NCBI GenBank assembly: GCA_023213395.1
Contig: CM041465.1
Coordinates: 168,523,741-168,587,740 of the forward strand
DNA length: 64,000 nucleotides
Direction: 5' to 3'
From: Cycas panzhihuaensis
Taxonomy: Eukaryota > Cycadophyta
In this document: positions 24,686 to 43,365 of the stretch, piece after piece
How positions within the stretch are numbered: position 1 is the stretch's first letter
Layout: each line of letters opens with the position of its first letter
Position numbers and translations under genes: made by a program
The notes under the pieces: model-generated
Seen by the model: the letters and a program-made list of their open reading frames with translations, nothing else
Told to the model about the DNA's origin: nothing
Databases searched by the model: none

Positions 24686-24961
24686 TGATAAGCCTTCATC
24701 ACATGTTAGAGAGGGTTATGATCCTCCACCATATGAGGTAAAGGTTAATGATAAGGAAATAAGAAATTAGTTAGTTTAGATGTAGGAATACAATAATGTG
24801 AGAATTAATGTTATATATACCTTACTCTATTATAAAGAGGGTATATATGGTGTTATGTTAATGAATTTTTTTCAAAACTTTACCTTCTTATTTATCTTAT
24901 TTCTATCATTTTCTCTTTATATTTCTTTACCTTGAATGGTTATAAGATTAGACCTATAACA
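24686..24961 (+). repeat. 3' LTR of the small gag-only element
   Basis: Begins TGATAAGCCTTCATC and ends CCTATAACA; partner of 22813-23088. Confidence 0.78.
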
Positions 24962-25195
24962 ATAATCACTTACCTAGATGATGTATTTAAGGTTTTTGAA
25001 ACCCAAACCCCCCAATATTCTAACCTCTAAGTTGTGGTTATAAGTTTCAACATTAATTAAGCATGCCTTAATCTCCATGTTCATAACATTACTCTAATTC
25101 TTAAATGGATTTAGAATAGCATCCTCTTTAGGAGAGATGAAGACCTCATCCCCCACCCCTCCACCCCTATGAATCATCTACATGATCCATCATAT
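24962..25195 (+). other. Resumed giant-element sequence, no domain recognised
   Basis: This follows the small element. A short coding-like run (LDDVFKVFETQTPQYSN) is visible, but it is not identifiable. Confidence 0.35.
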
Positions 25196-25440
25196 TGACG
25201 CTCTAAAAGGAGTTTAAACTACATACACTCTGAAAAGAGCTTAAACTACCTTTTTGGATTTCAAATAAGCTTAAACTGCTTTTTCTCTGAAAATAGCTTA
25301 AACTATATTCACTTGAAAATGAACTAAAACTACCTACACTTTGAAATGAGCCTGAATTATGCTACACTCTCCTATAAGTATAAACTAGAATTATGCTCTA
25401 AAATAATCTTGATCCATCTATGCTCTCCTAAGATCTTAAA
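25196..25440. repeat. Degenerate tandem repeat with TTAAACTA core
   Basis: Six or more imperfect units of about 35-45 bp share CTCTGAAAA-GAGCTTAAACTAC. The same core recurs at 30455-30620 and inside both duplicated units at 30866 and 33523. Tandem repeats of this kind are a known feature of Tat/Ogre 3' regions. Confidence 0.65.
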
Positions 25441-27300
25441 AAAAAAAGAACTCTAAAATAATAATTGAAGAGGTAAAACTACAATGATCTACATCTCTAC
25501 ATTGAGAAGGCCTATCATGGCATATCAGTTGTTCATGTCTATTATGGCACTTTGTGCTATATCATGAACAAAATCCCCCCCTTGGGCAATCCCCATGGTG
25601 ATAATATACTTCTCCACTAGCATAAATTTGCTTTACACTCTATTGCAAAATATCATTTATCAATATCATTATAAAAAATATTAAAAAAAAAAAAATCAAA
25701 TCTATAAAACCTATGTGTGTATGTATGTGTGGATATATATTTACTTCAATATAACTCTAAAATTAATACTGAATTATTTTTATTTTAAAAGTGTTTTACG
25801 TACATGATGTTTTATCTATGAGATAAGGTAAAAGGTGTATACATGATAGTCAAATCTCAAACATAGTGATGCATGTCTAACACAAAGATGTAAATCGTAA
25901 TATGGGAGCTCAAGTCAGCATCCCATATATACATGAAAAATGTATGTGTACAAAGAGTCAAGGGAGCTAGACTCTCCATAAGAGTGTGCAAGAGCTCAAT
26001 GAGAAAATAACTCCACATATCCTAACCCTTACTTGGCTAGCTTACCTCTCCCAAAATTGATAAAATAATAATATACAAGATACAAAGGTGCCATATGCAA
26101 CCCCCCTTATTGTCACTTATCTCTAAGGTGTCTTGGAGCTATAAGTGGGTCATATTATAATAATGTACCATCAGGGATCTACCTCACTCACCTCATCCCT
26201 ATGCCTTCTCATATCACCCCTCTACTCCATGGTAGTGTATGTCCTCATATGGGTACATGAGGACCTATCTATTAGGTGATTAACCAATTGCCTATCTATT
26301 AGGTGATTAGCCAATTGCTCATATAAAACTTGTGCCTAATCCCTCTCACTTATCATTAAGGCTAATTAGGCCTACAAGATGGAAATTTAAATCTCTACCC
26401 CTAGCACAACTTATAATGGGGGCATTACTACTAGTACTATAATTGCCTATGGGTCATGTCCCCCTTGTCCCACCATCTGGGCCATTGTGACCTAAAGTTG
26501 GGTAATGGTAGAATCTGGTTTGGTAAGGGCGACATCTACCTCTACTATCATGGCATCTTATTAGGTGATCTTTTCCTACCACTCCCTTTACTCAACCCTC
26601 CACATAGATAATACCCTCACTTCTGGGATAAATATAGTTGAATAAGGTTAAGTAAGGGCTAGCTTGTTTATGTTCGTAATGGGAGGCTACACCTCTACAC
26701 ACACCATCTAAAATAACAAATCTAAAACCTAACGAGCAAAATCAAGACTAAATTCATAATTTATAATATAGAAAATAAGAGTGAGTCTATAATTATAAGG
26801 GATATCAAATCAATAGCTAAAATAGATAGTAAAATAAATTAGAGTACTACTAAAGAAAATATTGAGTGAGGTAGAATTTATACCATTGATGAGGTCCTTA
26901 TCGTCATCTCCCTACATAGGCCCCTTGCCCAATCCATGCCTCCATTTGTTAATCCCTCTACTACCTCAGTTGTGACTATAGCCTGAGCCATGTCCTCCTA
27001 TAATGTGGCCTCAACCATATGATGTGTTAATCTCCTACCTCCATCTCTATATCTCTCCTCTATAGCCAATATCTCTTCCTTAACACCTGAATCCTAATGA
27101 ACTAGAGCATAGGGATCTGTATTATATTTGTCCATCCCTATGATGTACAATGACTTAACATATATAGTCCTACTCACTTGCATAGTGACTTCAAGATCAC
27201 AAAACCTAGTTAGCCAGTTGTGGACCAAGGGCTCTCCATCTACCATTGGCTATGGTCCTACTCTTAGTCTCACTCCCTTAAAATGATTGAAGAGCCAACA
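25441..27300. other. AT-rich spacer, no gene recognised
   Basis: Includes a short A run (25681-25695) and two near-identical AATTGC/TAGGTGATTA segments about 26270-26320. On the minus strand it would be the downstream part of the antisense frame below, but I recognise no domain. Confidence 0.45.
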
Positions 27301-27329
27301 CTATAAGAGAGTACAGTAAGAGAAACCCC

Positions 27330-27900
27330 AATGTCCTGTCCTACAAATCTAATCTAACTACACCCTCATATTAACCATAATCAATGTCACCTAATTAAGA
27401 CTCTCTTTGGCCTCATAATGTTGTATTGGCTCCATCCAACCACTAATAAACTCAATGTAGTTTTGGAAAAAAGTGATGTAAAATAGGATAGCATAAATAA
27501 TGATTTTATGTACTAGTAGAACTTCTGAATCAATCAAGTTATTGAGGTTACTGCCTTGTCTATGCCAATCCCCCTTAATAAAATAACCTAGAAGCTCATG
27601 CATGTGCTGTAGTGGTGATAGGTAATAGCCTTAACTCAGGTGGTGGTCCAATGTAGGGCTCCCTTAAGATCCTCCTCACATCAAAGGAGTCATCATAGTG
27701 CTTGTGTTCATCCAACCATCACTATAACATCTCCAACTAATGGCAAGTGAAATACCTTCCATCTCATATCCTAGTGAGTGATGATATTTATTAATAAGGC
27801 TTGATCTAAGACATACTATCATGATGTGATGATATGCAAGAGCCCACAACATACTAAGATATCTCTGGTTTAATCATTTATATTCTAAGTGAGGGTGAGC
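27330..27900 (-). pseudogene. Antisense frame resembling 'putative plant transposon protein'
   Basis: On the minus strand 27603 to 27391 is open and reads LLGYFIKGDWHRQGSNLNNL, LLVHKIIIYAILF and YIEFISGWM. Just upstream in other frames are MRWKVFHLPL and PPPELRLLPIT. This follows the plan of the plant-transposon/mobile-domain proteins often found as an extra ORF in Tat/Ogre elements: L-x-P-x-x-R-x-x-H, then L-P-R-G-G-N, then an L-Y-A-I helix and a C-terminal helix. It lies opposite to gag-protease. Frameshifts and stops show it is dead. The function of this family is not established. Confidence 0.45.
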
Positions 27901-28109
27901 ATGGGAGAACCAAATGTTCACTATGACAACACATTGAAAAATAACTAAAAGTAAGTTGAGAAATTTTTACAAATATTCTATTAAGTAGAACAAGTTAAAA
28001 ATAAACTAAACTCTACTGAAAATTGTTAAGTAAGTCTAAAAAATTTCAAAAAATTACTAAAGAAACTTGTCCCATAATGCTTTTCCTATGTCCTATGATA
28101 GATAGGTTA

Positions 28110-28215
28110 TACCATTCAATTTTTAATAGTATTATAAAAATATAAGTTTCACAATACCATAGAATTTTGTTACTTTATAATACCATAGTATTTTATTACT
28201 TTATAATACCATAGA
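28110..28215 (-). promoter_or_regulatory. Repeated GGTATTATAAAGT motif, minus orientation
   Basis: Three units of ATGGTATTATAAAGTAA-like sequence (minus strand) resemble the ACCATGAAGTTTACC motif repeated in the long LTRs (16092-16158, 35921-35970) and at 2535-2580. It lies about 500 bases upstream, in antisense sense, of the antisense frame, so it may be the remains of its promoter. Confidence 0.35.
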
Positions 28216-30450
28216 CTTCCATAGTCCCCATCCTACAAAGAATCCTATCAATACAAAATAAAAAATGTACTTAAAAATCAACAGAATTTCATAATTTAAC
28301 CAAAAGAGGTTCTTCCAAACTAACACTAGCATCAAATTACCCTAATCAAAGCACAAATAGAGCTTCTATTAGACCTTATTTAGCCAAAATCTGAGAAAAT
28401 TTAGCCAAATTTTCATAAAATAGGGTAAATCCATAAAAAACCCCAAAAACCTAAAAAATCAAATTATGAAAAATAAGGAGGCTTAAGCCTACTGAATTCG
28501 ATGCTTACTTAGCCATCTCAATTCTATGAATCCAATGCCTCTAACTTCATGTGAATTTGACTATCCATTTGCTTGTAGTGAGCCCATGACTGGTTTAGAT
28601 GAATGAGGGTTAAATGAAATTTTTTTCAACTTCAAGTATGAAAATAAAATATGAAATAATAAGAAAACCTATTTTTATAATTGCCCTAACCCCACTTTGG
28701 AGCATCAATTTTTCACATTATTTATCCCATTAGATTCCATTCTTAACAAATTATCACCTCACATAATTAACACTACCATTGTTGTAGCTTATTTTTTATA
28801 CACCACTATCCAAATCATCCCAAAATGTTATTAATCAATGTAATTAATATGCCATTAAAGCATTTAGTTTCATCAGCGTGCTTCTTAGAGATAACTCTCT
28901 CTTAGCATATCATTGTTTATAATTTAGAGGCTCATCTTTGAGTACTAAAGTTATTTATTGAGGTTAAACATACTTTGTTTGCCAAGCAACCCTTAATACC
29001 TTTTATGCACTTTGGTTCAAAAAAGCCTCAAGATAATCCCTCATGTGCATACCTATATTTATAGTCAAAAGTCTTAATTTTAAGATACCTTCTCCATAGT
29101 ATAACCTATTTATTAGTACCCTTTGTTGTCAAGCACTTGCCTTCTATAAGTGCCTTGTACTTGTAACTTTTTTAGCTTTCTTAAGTAATTAATTGCTTTA
29201 TATATTAACTACATCTTACCAACATATAACTTGTAGCCTGAGCAATAATTCAATAGCTCAATTATTTGATGTACTCCCTTATAATAGTTCCATTTGATCC
29301 CTATTATAATAAATAGTCTAGACTATTATGGTTATCTTTTAAAAATCCCCTTGTTCACTCATTTACAAAAGAAAAAGTGCTTAGAGGTAACTTGTATAAA
29401 CTACCTAAGTTCCCCTGATGATTTGACCTTCATGGACTTATTTTCAAGCTCTTGTATAGTCCCATTTTGTTAAATTGTGTTGTTATTTATTGGATAACTC
29501 AGTGCCCCATGAGTTAGCTCATTATTGTGACCTCCTTACACATTCAAAAAATATATGTATTAAAAATAAAATAAAATTATATAAATACACCACAAAAAAG
29601 TCTAAAAACTATAAATAGACCTCTCACCATCTTCTTAGCATCTAGGGTAAATCATGGGTTGAATTAATTCTCACTTACAATATATAGTTTGGGTCTAGAT
29701 GTGTGGGTTGTTAAGGACCTTCAAATCTAATTTCTTAGGTCTACCATATCCTAAATCATGATTAAAACCTACATGGTACTTTGAGGAATAAAATAAGTTT
29801 TCGAAAGTTGTCATGAAAGTGACATTAAGTCACTCATGGAATATATTTTTGACCTACCTTAAATAATTAGAGTTGAATCTACATAACTCAAAATTTAACA
29901 AAATTGATTGACTTTTGTCCTCTTTCTCATATTCATCAATCCATCAATAAGTTATTATTGCATTGCCCATGGCATTAATCATTCATACCAATGGAGGAAG
30001 TCATAGGAACCCTATCCCTTTTACTACAACTTAGATCATTTGGGACTAAGTAGGCCACATCCTAGCTTGCACTAAAATGTATTTACTTGTAGAAACCAAT
30101 AATACAATTAAGTACACTTATGTTATAGAACCTCTCACTGATGCTCTCCAAGTTTATAATGGCTTTATTTTATTGCTTTATAATTTTTACTTGTTATTTA
30201 CCAACTTACCCAACATTACCAAGATTGGTGCCCCTAATTGTATGCCCTTGCTAACTATGCTAAGTCATTATTATCTCAATTTTTTATTGTCATAATTCAA
30301 CACATTCCTTAAGAACAAAATGTTGAGATAGATCAACTTCTTGTATTTATTATCAGTCAACACTTACAACAAGTAGTTGTTTCTTCGTAGGGCTTCTAAT
30401 CCTATAAATGAAATTAAGCTTACCTACTAGTTTCTTTATTAATTTACGTT
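28216..30450. other. AT-rich sequence, no gene recognised
   Basis: No domain is readable on either strand. The frame 30077-30295 (72 codons) has no recognisable motif. Confidence 0.5.
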
Positions 30451-30454
30451 GCAT

Positions 30455-30630
30455 CTCTAAAATGATGGTAAACTATCTAAATCTCCACTACAAGTTTAAA
30501 TTGGAACTATATCTTTGAAATAAGAGTAAACTCTCTTAAGCTCTAGTACGAGCCTCAACTAGCATTATTTCTTTGAAATCAAGGTAAACTATATGATGCT
30601 ACTATATGAGATTAAACGATGTTATAAATA
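30455..30630. repeat. Degenerate tandem repeat, second block
   Basis: Units around TTGAAAT-AGGTAAACTAT repeat at about 50-bp spacing; related to the block at 25196. Confidence 0.55.
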
Positions 30631-30750
30631 TATAAATATTGACCTTACCATCGCTTTCCAAAAATGGTAATCCTCTTATGTCATCCTTAGTTTAGGGCTT
30701 TCCCTTACAACACCACTTTGGTTCCATTTTCTTTCATAGTTTGTTTGCTT

Positions 30751-30753
<3 letters not shown>

Positions 30754-30787
<34 letters not shown>
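30754..30787. repeat. (TA)n microsatellite
   Basis: 34 bases of pure TA repeat about 80 bases before the first duplicated unit. Confidence 0.95.
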
Positions 30788-30794
<7 letters not shown>

Positions 30795-30865
30795 ATCTTT
30801 AAAATAAAACTATATACAATCATAATTTTTTATTATTATTATTTTTAATTAAAATATTTCTCTTT

Positions 30866-31760
30866 GGTTCCATGTAGAACCCAAAAATTCCACCTTCAAT
30901 AAGCACTCACTAAAGAGGCTAAACTATTATGATAATGCTAGTTATGAGATGAAACTAAATAACTCCTCCTTTAAGGGTACTCATTGAAAAGGATAAAGTA
31001 GGTTGATAAGCCTTAGCTTCCAAGCCTACAACCATTAGTTTCTTAGTTGAACCATTTTTGGTCACTGAGGTAACTTGTTAGGTGCCTAAGAATACTTTGA
31101 AAATAGTCACTAAAGAGAATAAACTATGGCGACTCATTTGTATCTGTATAAGTTTCATCATGCCTTCTAAGCTCAATATGGTTGGATTAAACTACATCTC
31201 TAATCTCTACTTTATTCAACACACCTCTAAAGTTCTTATCAATGAGGTTAAAGTAGGGGTAAAATTCTCTAAACACTTGTTAAGAAGGCTAAACTACTAT
31301 AGACTACATTTCCATATTACTTCTATAAATGCATAGATATTTTACATGGGGTATTATTCATAGCATTCATCATCTTATAACCTATGTATAAAAATCTTCT
31401 ACTACTAAGGGCAGAAATGCACCCCATAATAAGAGAAGCATAATCATTTTGAATTAATAGATAAATGAAAGTATAAGCTTCTAGTCTTTTTTTTTTTTTG
31501 TAGGTTAGACTAGTTCTTTTAATTGCTATGTGCTAACATTTACCTATTACTGTAGTGAATGGCTATGTGTATTTTTAGCTTGTCACAATTCTAATCATGG
31601 TTAGTAGCTTCAAAAGATTGTCCACCTGGGTTTAATAAAATATAAAAATACTTTTAGAACCTTTGTAGATACTTCTAACGCTTATTTTACCTTTATTTGC
31701 AGTGATTGCATGCTTCTCTTATTGTTTTGGGTAATTTTATATTGCCAAAACCATTGAATA
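30866..31760 (+). repeat. Tandem segmental duplication, unit 1
   Basis: 895 bp nearly identical to 33523-34409. It starts GGTTCCATGTAGAACCC and ends at CCAAAACCATTGAATAC, where a TA-rich array begins. The first half carries the TAAACTA repeats. The last 300 bases match the start of the long LTR. The frame 31082-31336 is not conserved as coding between units and is taken as chance. Confidence 0.92.
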
Positions 31761-33522
<1,762 letters not shown>

Positions 33523-34064
33523 GGTTCCATGTAGAACCCAAAAATTCCACCTTCGATAAGCACTCACTAAAAAGGCTAAACTATTATGATAATGCTAGTT
33601 ATGAGATTAAACTAAATAACTACTCCTTTAAAGGGTACTCATTGAAAAGGATAAAGTAGGTTCATAAGCCTTAGCTTCCAAGCCTAGAACCTTTAGTTTT
33701 TGAGTTGAACCATTTTTGGTCACTGGGGCAACCTGTTAGGTGCCTAAGAATACTTGGAAAATAATCACTAAAGAGAATAAACTATGGTGACTCATTTGTA
33801 TCTGTATAAATTTCATCATGGCTTTAAAGCTCATCATGGTTGGATTAAACCGCATGTCTAATCTCTACTTTATTCAACACACCTCTAAAGTTCTTATCAA
33901 CGAGGTTAAAGTAGGAGTAAAATTCTCTAAACACTTGTTACGAAGGCTAAACTACTGTAGACTACATTTCCTTATTACTTTTATAAATGCATAGGTATTT
34001 TACATGGGGCATTATTGATAGCATTCACCACCTTATAACCTACGTATAAAAAGTTTCTACTACT

Positions 34065-38375
<4,311 letters not shown>

Positions 38376-38549
38376 AGTAAAAGGATATGTGTAAAGAAAA
38401 TATGAAAATATGGACTTACTAATGTGCCATTATACTTAGACAAGTTCTCCACAAATTTAATGTGATTAATCTTCTTAATATAGAGATTGTAACAATTTAG
38501 ACTGAAGTTAATATAAGTAGAACTTTTTTTTTTCTTTAGATATACTCTA

Positions 38550-38561
38550 GCTCTGATACCA
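38550..38561 (-). other. Orphan Met primer-binding site, perfect
   Basis: TGGTATCAGAGC on the minus strand is an exact match to the consensus Met PBS. A sequence starting about 38566 (TAGTGGCTCATGCC) could be the adjoining LTR in minus orientation, but I find no partner LTR, so a truncated element is the likely explanation. Confidence 0.5.
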
Positions 38562-38687
38562 CTCGTAGTGGCTCATGCCACTATTGGATGCCTTGGGGAT
38601 TATGTTGTAAAGTAGAATGGTTCTCCAATATAAAGGAATATAATTAAAGGCAAAGGATATAACACACTTATGCTATAACTCTCTCTC

Positions 38688-38714
38688 TATATGTGTGTGT
38701 GTGTGTGTGTGTGA
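38688..38714. repeat. (TG)n microsatellite
   Basis: About 11 TG units preceded by a short CT run. Confidence 0.9.
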
Positions 38715-39836
38715 GAAAGAGAGATTACTATTATAGCAATGGCTAGCTTAAGAAAGATGGGCCATAATAGGATAATTCTTTAAAAGTCTTGCTTGTGGGG
38801 TCCTAAATAAAGAGTTAATGGGATGAGAGTTTAGTGCTAAAAGTCATGCACCACCTTATGTACTAAGGCAATGAGATTTTATCGCCTCATTGATTTTCTC
38901 TTGAGTGATGTTGGAGGCTAAATTAGAGCCTATAAATACATGACTATGGAGCCTAAAATTTTGAATATTTTTTATAATCTATTGGATTCTAAATTATTTA
39001 ATAACTTATAAACTCCTAACAAAGGACCTTTATCTGCCTATATAAGGTATGAACCTTTGTTGTATATTTTTGTTATAGATAAATTTGACTTATTAAATCA
39101 TAAGATAAGGATTGTCTTTGATAAGTTATTATTGGCATTGCCTTATGTTTTCTTTCATCCAAGTTGCCATTTTGTGGACCACCGTTGCATTAAAAATTTC
39201 CATCTATGATCCAATTAGTATTTAGTCTGTTTAGTACGGTAAAGTACAAGGTTTAGTTATTAGGAGCTAATGGAACTCCTATATCAATTAAACTTCTTAG
39301 TAGGAACCATAAAGAGTTGAAAGAGCATTCCATAGTAGAAATGAGACCCATAATTGATTAGGATATGATTGTAATACTTACTAATATTAAAAGCCAACTA
39401 GTCATCTTGAATATTACTAAGCATGCAATAAAATCAATTAAAGAGACCCCTTAAGCTCAACAAAGTAAAAATTAAATGTTAAAATGACACAAAATCATTC
39501 ATATTATAAATGTTACAACTAAAACATATAATCTATTTAGAATGTTAATAATTTATTAGAATATAGAGTATGCAATCTATAGATGGGAACTTCAAAGGCA
39601 TCTCTCATGCAAGTCATTCATTTTGACCATACAAACAAAATTTCACTACTAGTACATGGCATCTCCTATGACATACACATGAACCCATATGCTCTTTGTT
39701 GTCCTATGTTTTGTTACACCCATAGGGCAAAAGAACTTACAAAATGTCACTTCGATTGTTGTACATTTTCCAACAATGTCAATAAATGGCCAATGTTATA
39801 TATGAAACATTCATACAAAATCCGATAGGGTGACCT

Positions 39837-40340
39837 TCAGAAATGATCAGCTGTATATGGCCGTGAATATGGTCGCCGCATAATTGGAGAGAAGGAATAT
39901 GGATAATAAAAGGATTGATGGAACGCTCTGAATATCTCCCTCTCTCTCAGATGAAAAGCTGCTATTTCCTTACTCTGCAAACTACACGTAACTTCCGTCC
40001 ATTTGCAAAAACTTGGTTCGAGTGGCAAGACACAAGTTGAAGGCTTCACGGTGCATTCATTCATACACTCCAAACTGAAATAAAGATATTTGTACAATAT
40101 ACACGATACGGCAAAGGAATAAGTGTAGTGGAGTCTGACTGCGTAATACTTTGGCCAATGGCACGAGGAAGCTGTTCGGCCATGGCTTCCGTGTAAGGTT
40201 TGAATGCAAGGCAGCCAAGTGGATTACAGGAAACGACAACCATACACACCGAAAAGCTAAAAGCCGACGCAAAACCGGCTCCGTCTGGCGATTCTAAAAG
40301 ATATAGAAAGCGTGCCAATCAATAGCGGTGATAGAAAGAG
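39837..40340 (-). other. GC-richer island, possible low-copy or gene remnant
   Basis: This half kilobase has normal CG dinucleotide content, unlike its surroundings, and overlapping minus-strand open frames (40318-40061, 40272-40057, 40097-39837). A T-rich tract ending in CAG near 40081 could be a splice acceptor. Pieces such as GFASAFSFSVCMVVVSCNPL look like a signal-peptide or membrane segment. I do not recognise a family and cannot show that it is coding; a promoter or first-exon remnant is as likely. Confidence 0.35.
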
Positions 40341-42107
40341 TAAAAGAAAATTGTAAACCGTTAACAATTCTTAGACTTTATGATAACAGTATGATAAAAG
40401 CGTAGGACAAGACATATGGCACATTCTATGCTCCTAAGTGGTGCACTTCGCTTTCTATCAGAAGAAATCCAAATACTACAACTTCTCTTGCCGTATCTAT
40501 CGAAAGAAGGTTGGAGTATTCAAAGTTTTGTATTGGCTGCAAGTTGAGCTTTCTACTACAACTTTCTTATTACTTACAAGTTATGTCTTGTACATTGCAC
40601 AGTTCTTCAAATTATAGAAATAAAATATGAAGTATAAGTAAAGTATTACATTGCCGTCCTACAACCACCTTTGAAACAGGTCACTAACACCTAAAATACT
40701 CTTTTAAATAATGCATATGTTTCTTTATGTTTTTTTTCATCTTGTGATTAAGAATATATCCAACCACATACATTACCATTTTGTTCCTAGCAAGTACAAG
40801 AATAATAATATTCCACTAAATGCTAGTTAAAGAAAAAAGGTTATGAATTATAATATAAACATTTGTGCTCCAAAGTTCTTGTGTTATTATTCTAATGTTA
40901 ATTACATGCAAAGGATCTTAATGATCTAATATAAATTCCTAAATTATGTGAAACACCTTTGTGTGGATGGTTTTTGTAGATGGCATTACTACATCCAAGC
41001 TAAGGACACTTAAGTAAAAAATCATAACCCAATCTCTTCTTGAATTAGCCACATGATGGTAATTCTACTAGTGACACTTTACTATGCAAAATAATGGATC
41101 TAAATAGGAGGGTGAAATATCTTCCATAATTCAATGCTAGTGTCCAACATAGTCAATGTCAAAAGAAACCAAACGAAAACATTAAAGATTTTGATTAAAA
41201 TGATAGCATTAGGAGATGACATTTCTATGTAATGGGACAAAAGCATAACTTGCATGTTTATATAAGGACCTCAACCTTTCAACATCAATTATAATACAAA
41301 ATAATCCAATAAACATGAAGTATAATAGAAGATGGTATTGCCAATAAAGATAAATTAATTTTTTAATCACTTGTCCAATCTTGTGGCAAATAATTTTCAT
41401 CATGATAGTTTCCTTAAGGAGAGAATCTTGATTATAAAATGGGATTTATATCATAGGCCATCATGAAGAGAACATAGAACATATTGATCATGTTTTATGC
41501 AATAATTATTTTATCCCTTCTCATTTTGTCAAATATTATATATCATAGTATTACATTGTATTATAAGGCCAACCTTTGCTATAAGTAGTAGATGATTATT
41601 TTATTAACATTAACATTTATCTTCACCCTACTCCTTTGTAGAATAATGTAGAAAAATATAGATGTCCCCTTAGACAAAATGATCATGTATCATAAATTCA
41701 AAATTTTTTGAAACCCATGTAGTCCCAATTCTTTATTTTATTTATTGTGTTGTAATACCTACTCCACCTTGTTAACATTCAAACCAAGAGTGTCAATGCA
41801 CCTTCCATATGAAATATGATTTTGTTTCTAAATATTACCAAATGCTAAAGAAGATATAACCTTTAAAGAGGAGCCTCATAATTGAAGATAATACTTTTAT
41901 GATCATGGATCTTAATCTTCTAGTCATATCTAAGTCTATGTATTTAATATGGTTATACTTAAGAACATCACAAATGTGAGAAACAAAATGCTCAAGGACT
42001 CCTTAACTAACAAAATTATTAAGCTTTAAATTGCATGATACCCCTAAAAATTTCCCACAGTATAATAAAGTATGCAATTGTTGAATGTTTATTTGAATTT
42101 TGGTGTT

Positions 42108-42133
42108 GGGGGGGGGGGGGGGGTGTGGGGGGG
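42108..42133 (+). repeat. Poly-G tract
   Basis: 16 G, then TGT, then 7 G. It could form a quadruplex, or be a sequencing or assembly-prone homopolymer. Confidence 0.9.
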
Positions 42134-43255
42134 TTGCAAGCATTAACTTATCCATTACTATTATTCATTCACTCACTAGCACCACCAAGAAGAGGTATGT
42201 GCAATATTATTTTTTCTTTATGAACTATCTAGTGTAAATAGTCAAACATTTAACAAATAAAGTAAGTCAATTTAGTGCACAATAAAGTTAATATTCTCAA
42301 AGGAAATAATAATTGAGAAAAGAAATAAACTCAAATGACATAAGGCAAGTAGAATGTATCTTTTGATTTACCATTAGATTGAGTAAAGATGTTTAAAATA
42401 AATTTTCTACCTTCTAAAATAGACTATAGGGTTAATGAGATCATAATACTATAAATTAAGAGCTCTAAAATTAGTGAACCCCACATCATGATAATCAACT
42501 TAGAAATACCAATCTCTTGGTTCTATTTATCTACTTCTTTAAAGAATACTTTAGTAGATATATAACTTCTATGAATAAATCATTAATTTTGCTGACATAA
42601 TAGTTATTCATATTTACATCTATGAAACATTACAACAATGCACACAACATTGCTTATAACTTTTTAAAACCTAGTGAATATAAAAATATCAATTCTTAAA
42701 TAAAAATGATATATAACACAAGTAAAATGTTACATATGAATTAAATGGTTTAAAAAAAGGTGATTATTCAATGAATAAAAATAATATGTAAAGCAACTCC
42801 AATACTAATACCAGGTACTAATATTATTTGGAAAAGCATTGATAAATCATGATAATTTACAAGCAACTCTAATATTAGATGCTTTAGCTTGGGATTCTCA
42901 TGAGTAATAGTTCTTGCTACCCTAATAATCATGACTCACAAAGAAATGACAATTTGATTTTAAATAAGACAAAAGATTAGTGGTTTGTATTCCTACAATT
43001 ATAGGTGTAGACTTCTCATTTGAATAGCTTAGAAATCCACCATAATCATTGATTATGTTAGGAAGGTTTGTGGATATTTCAAATATATAACAATGGAATC
43101 CTACTTAAAGTGTTAAGTGTAAACTATAAAATCAATTCAATGACTAATATAAATGTATATCTATAAAATTTCCCCATACTTATAACTTTAGTTTATTTGT
43201 TAACTCTAGTTGGAAAGGTTTTTTTAATACCCCATCACTAACTCAAAAAGCATAT

Positions 43256-43327
43256 CATTACAATTAAACATCTCTTAATCCATAGATGAAAAGAGCATAC
43301 ATTACAATTAAACATCTCTTAATCCAT
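43256..43327. repeat. 28-bp direct repeat, 44-bp period
   Basis: CATTACAATTAAACATCTCT plus AATCCAT occurs at 43256-43283 and 43300-43327. Confidence 0.9.
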
Positions 43328-43365
43328 CAATATAACTACAGAATTCATATCTTGTACATTATATT

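Larger units (their letters stand above)
22813..24961 (+). mobile_element. Small gag-only LTR retrotransposon (2.1 kb)
   Basis: Two LTRs of about 276 bp (22813-23088 and 24686-24961) share most of their length, including ATCCTCCA, TTATATATACC and GAATGGTTATAAGATTAG. A strong polypurine tract GAGGGGGGAGGGCA precedes the second. The internal 1.6 kb holds one decayed gag-like frame and no pol. This fits the terminal-repeat elements with GAG only (TR-GAG) or LARD classes. ATAAT lies at 22806-22810 and 24962-24966 but is 2 bp off the left LTR edge, so the target duplication is only a candidate. I could not identify the PBS. Confidence 0.75.
38376..39836. other. AT-rich sequence with orphan PBS; no gene recognised
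   Basis: Apart from the PBS-like site and a TG repeat listed separately, nothing is identifiable. The frame 39583-39828 (81 codons, + strand, Cys- and His-containing) has no motif I know. Confidence 0.45.
40341..43365. other. AT-rich intergenic sequence, no gene recognised
   Basis: Only short chance frames. It contains the G-tract at 42108-42133 and a 28-bp direct repeat at 43256 and 43300. Confidence 0.6.

Noticed and set aside
39837-40318. A host gene on the minus strand
   Set aside because: Overlapping frames and a possible splice acceptor are not enough; no domain is recognised, so it is listed only as an island.
42035-42223. 62-codon open frame with a Gly run
   Set aside because: The Gly run is a poly-G tract; the frame has no family resemblance.
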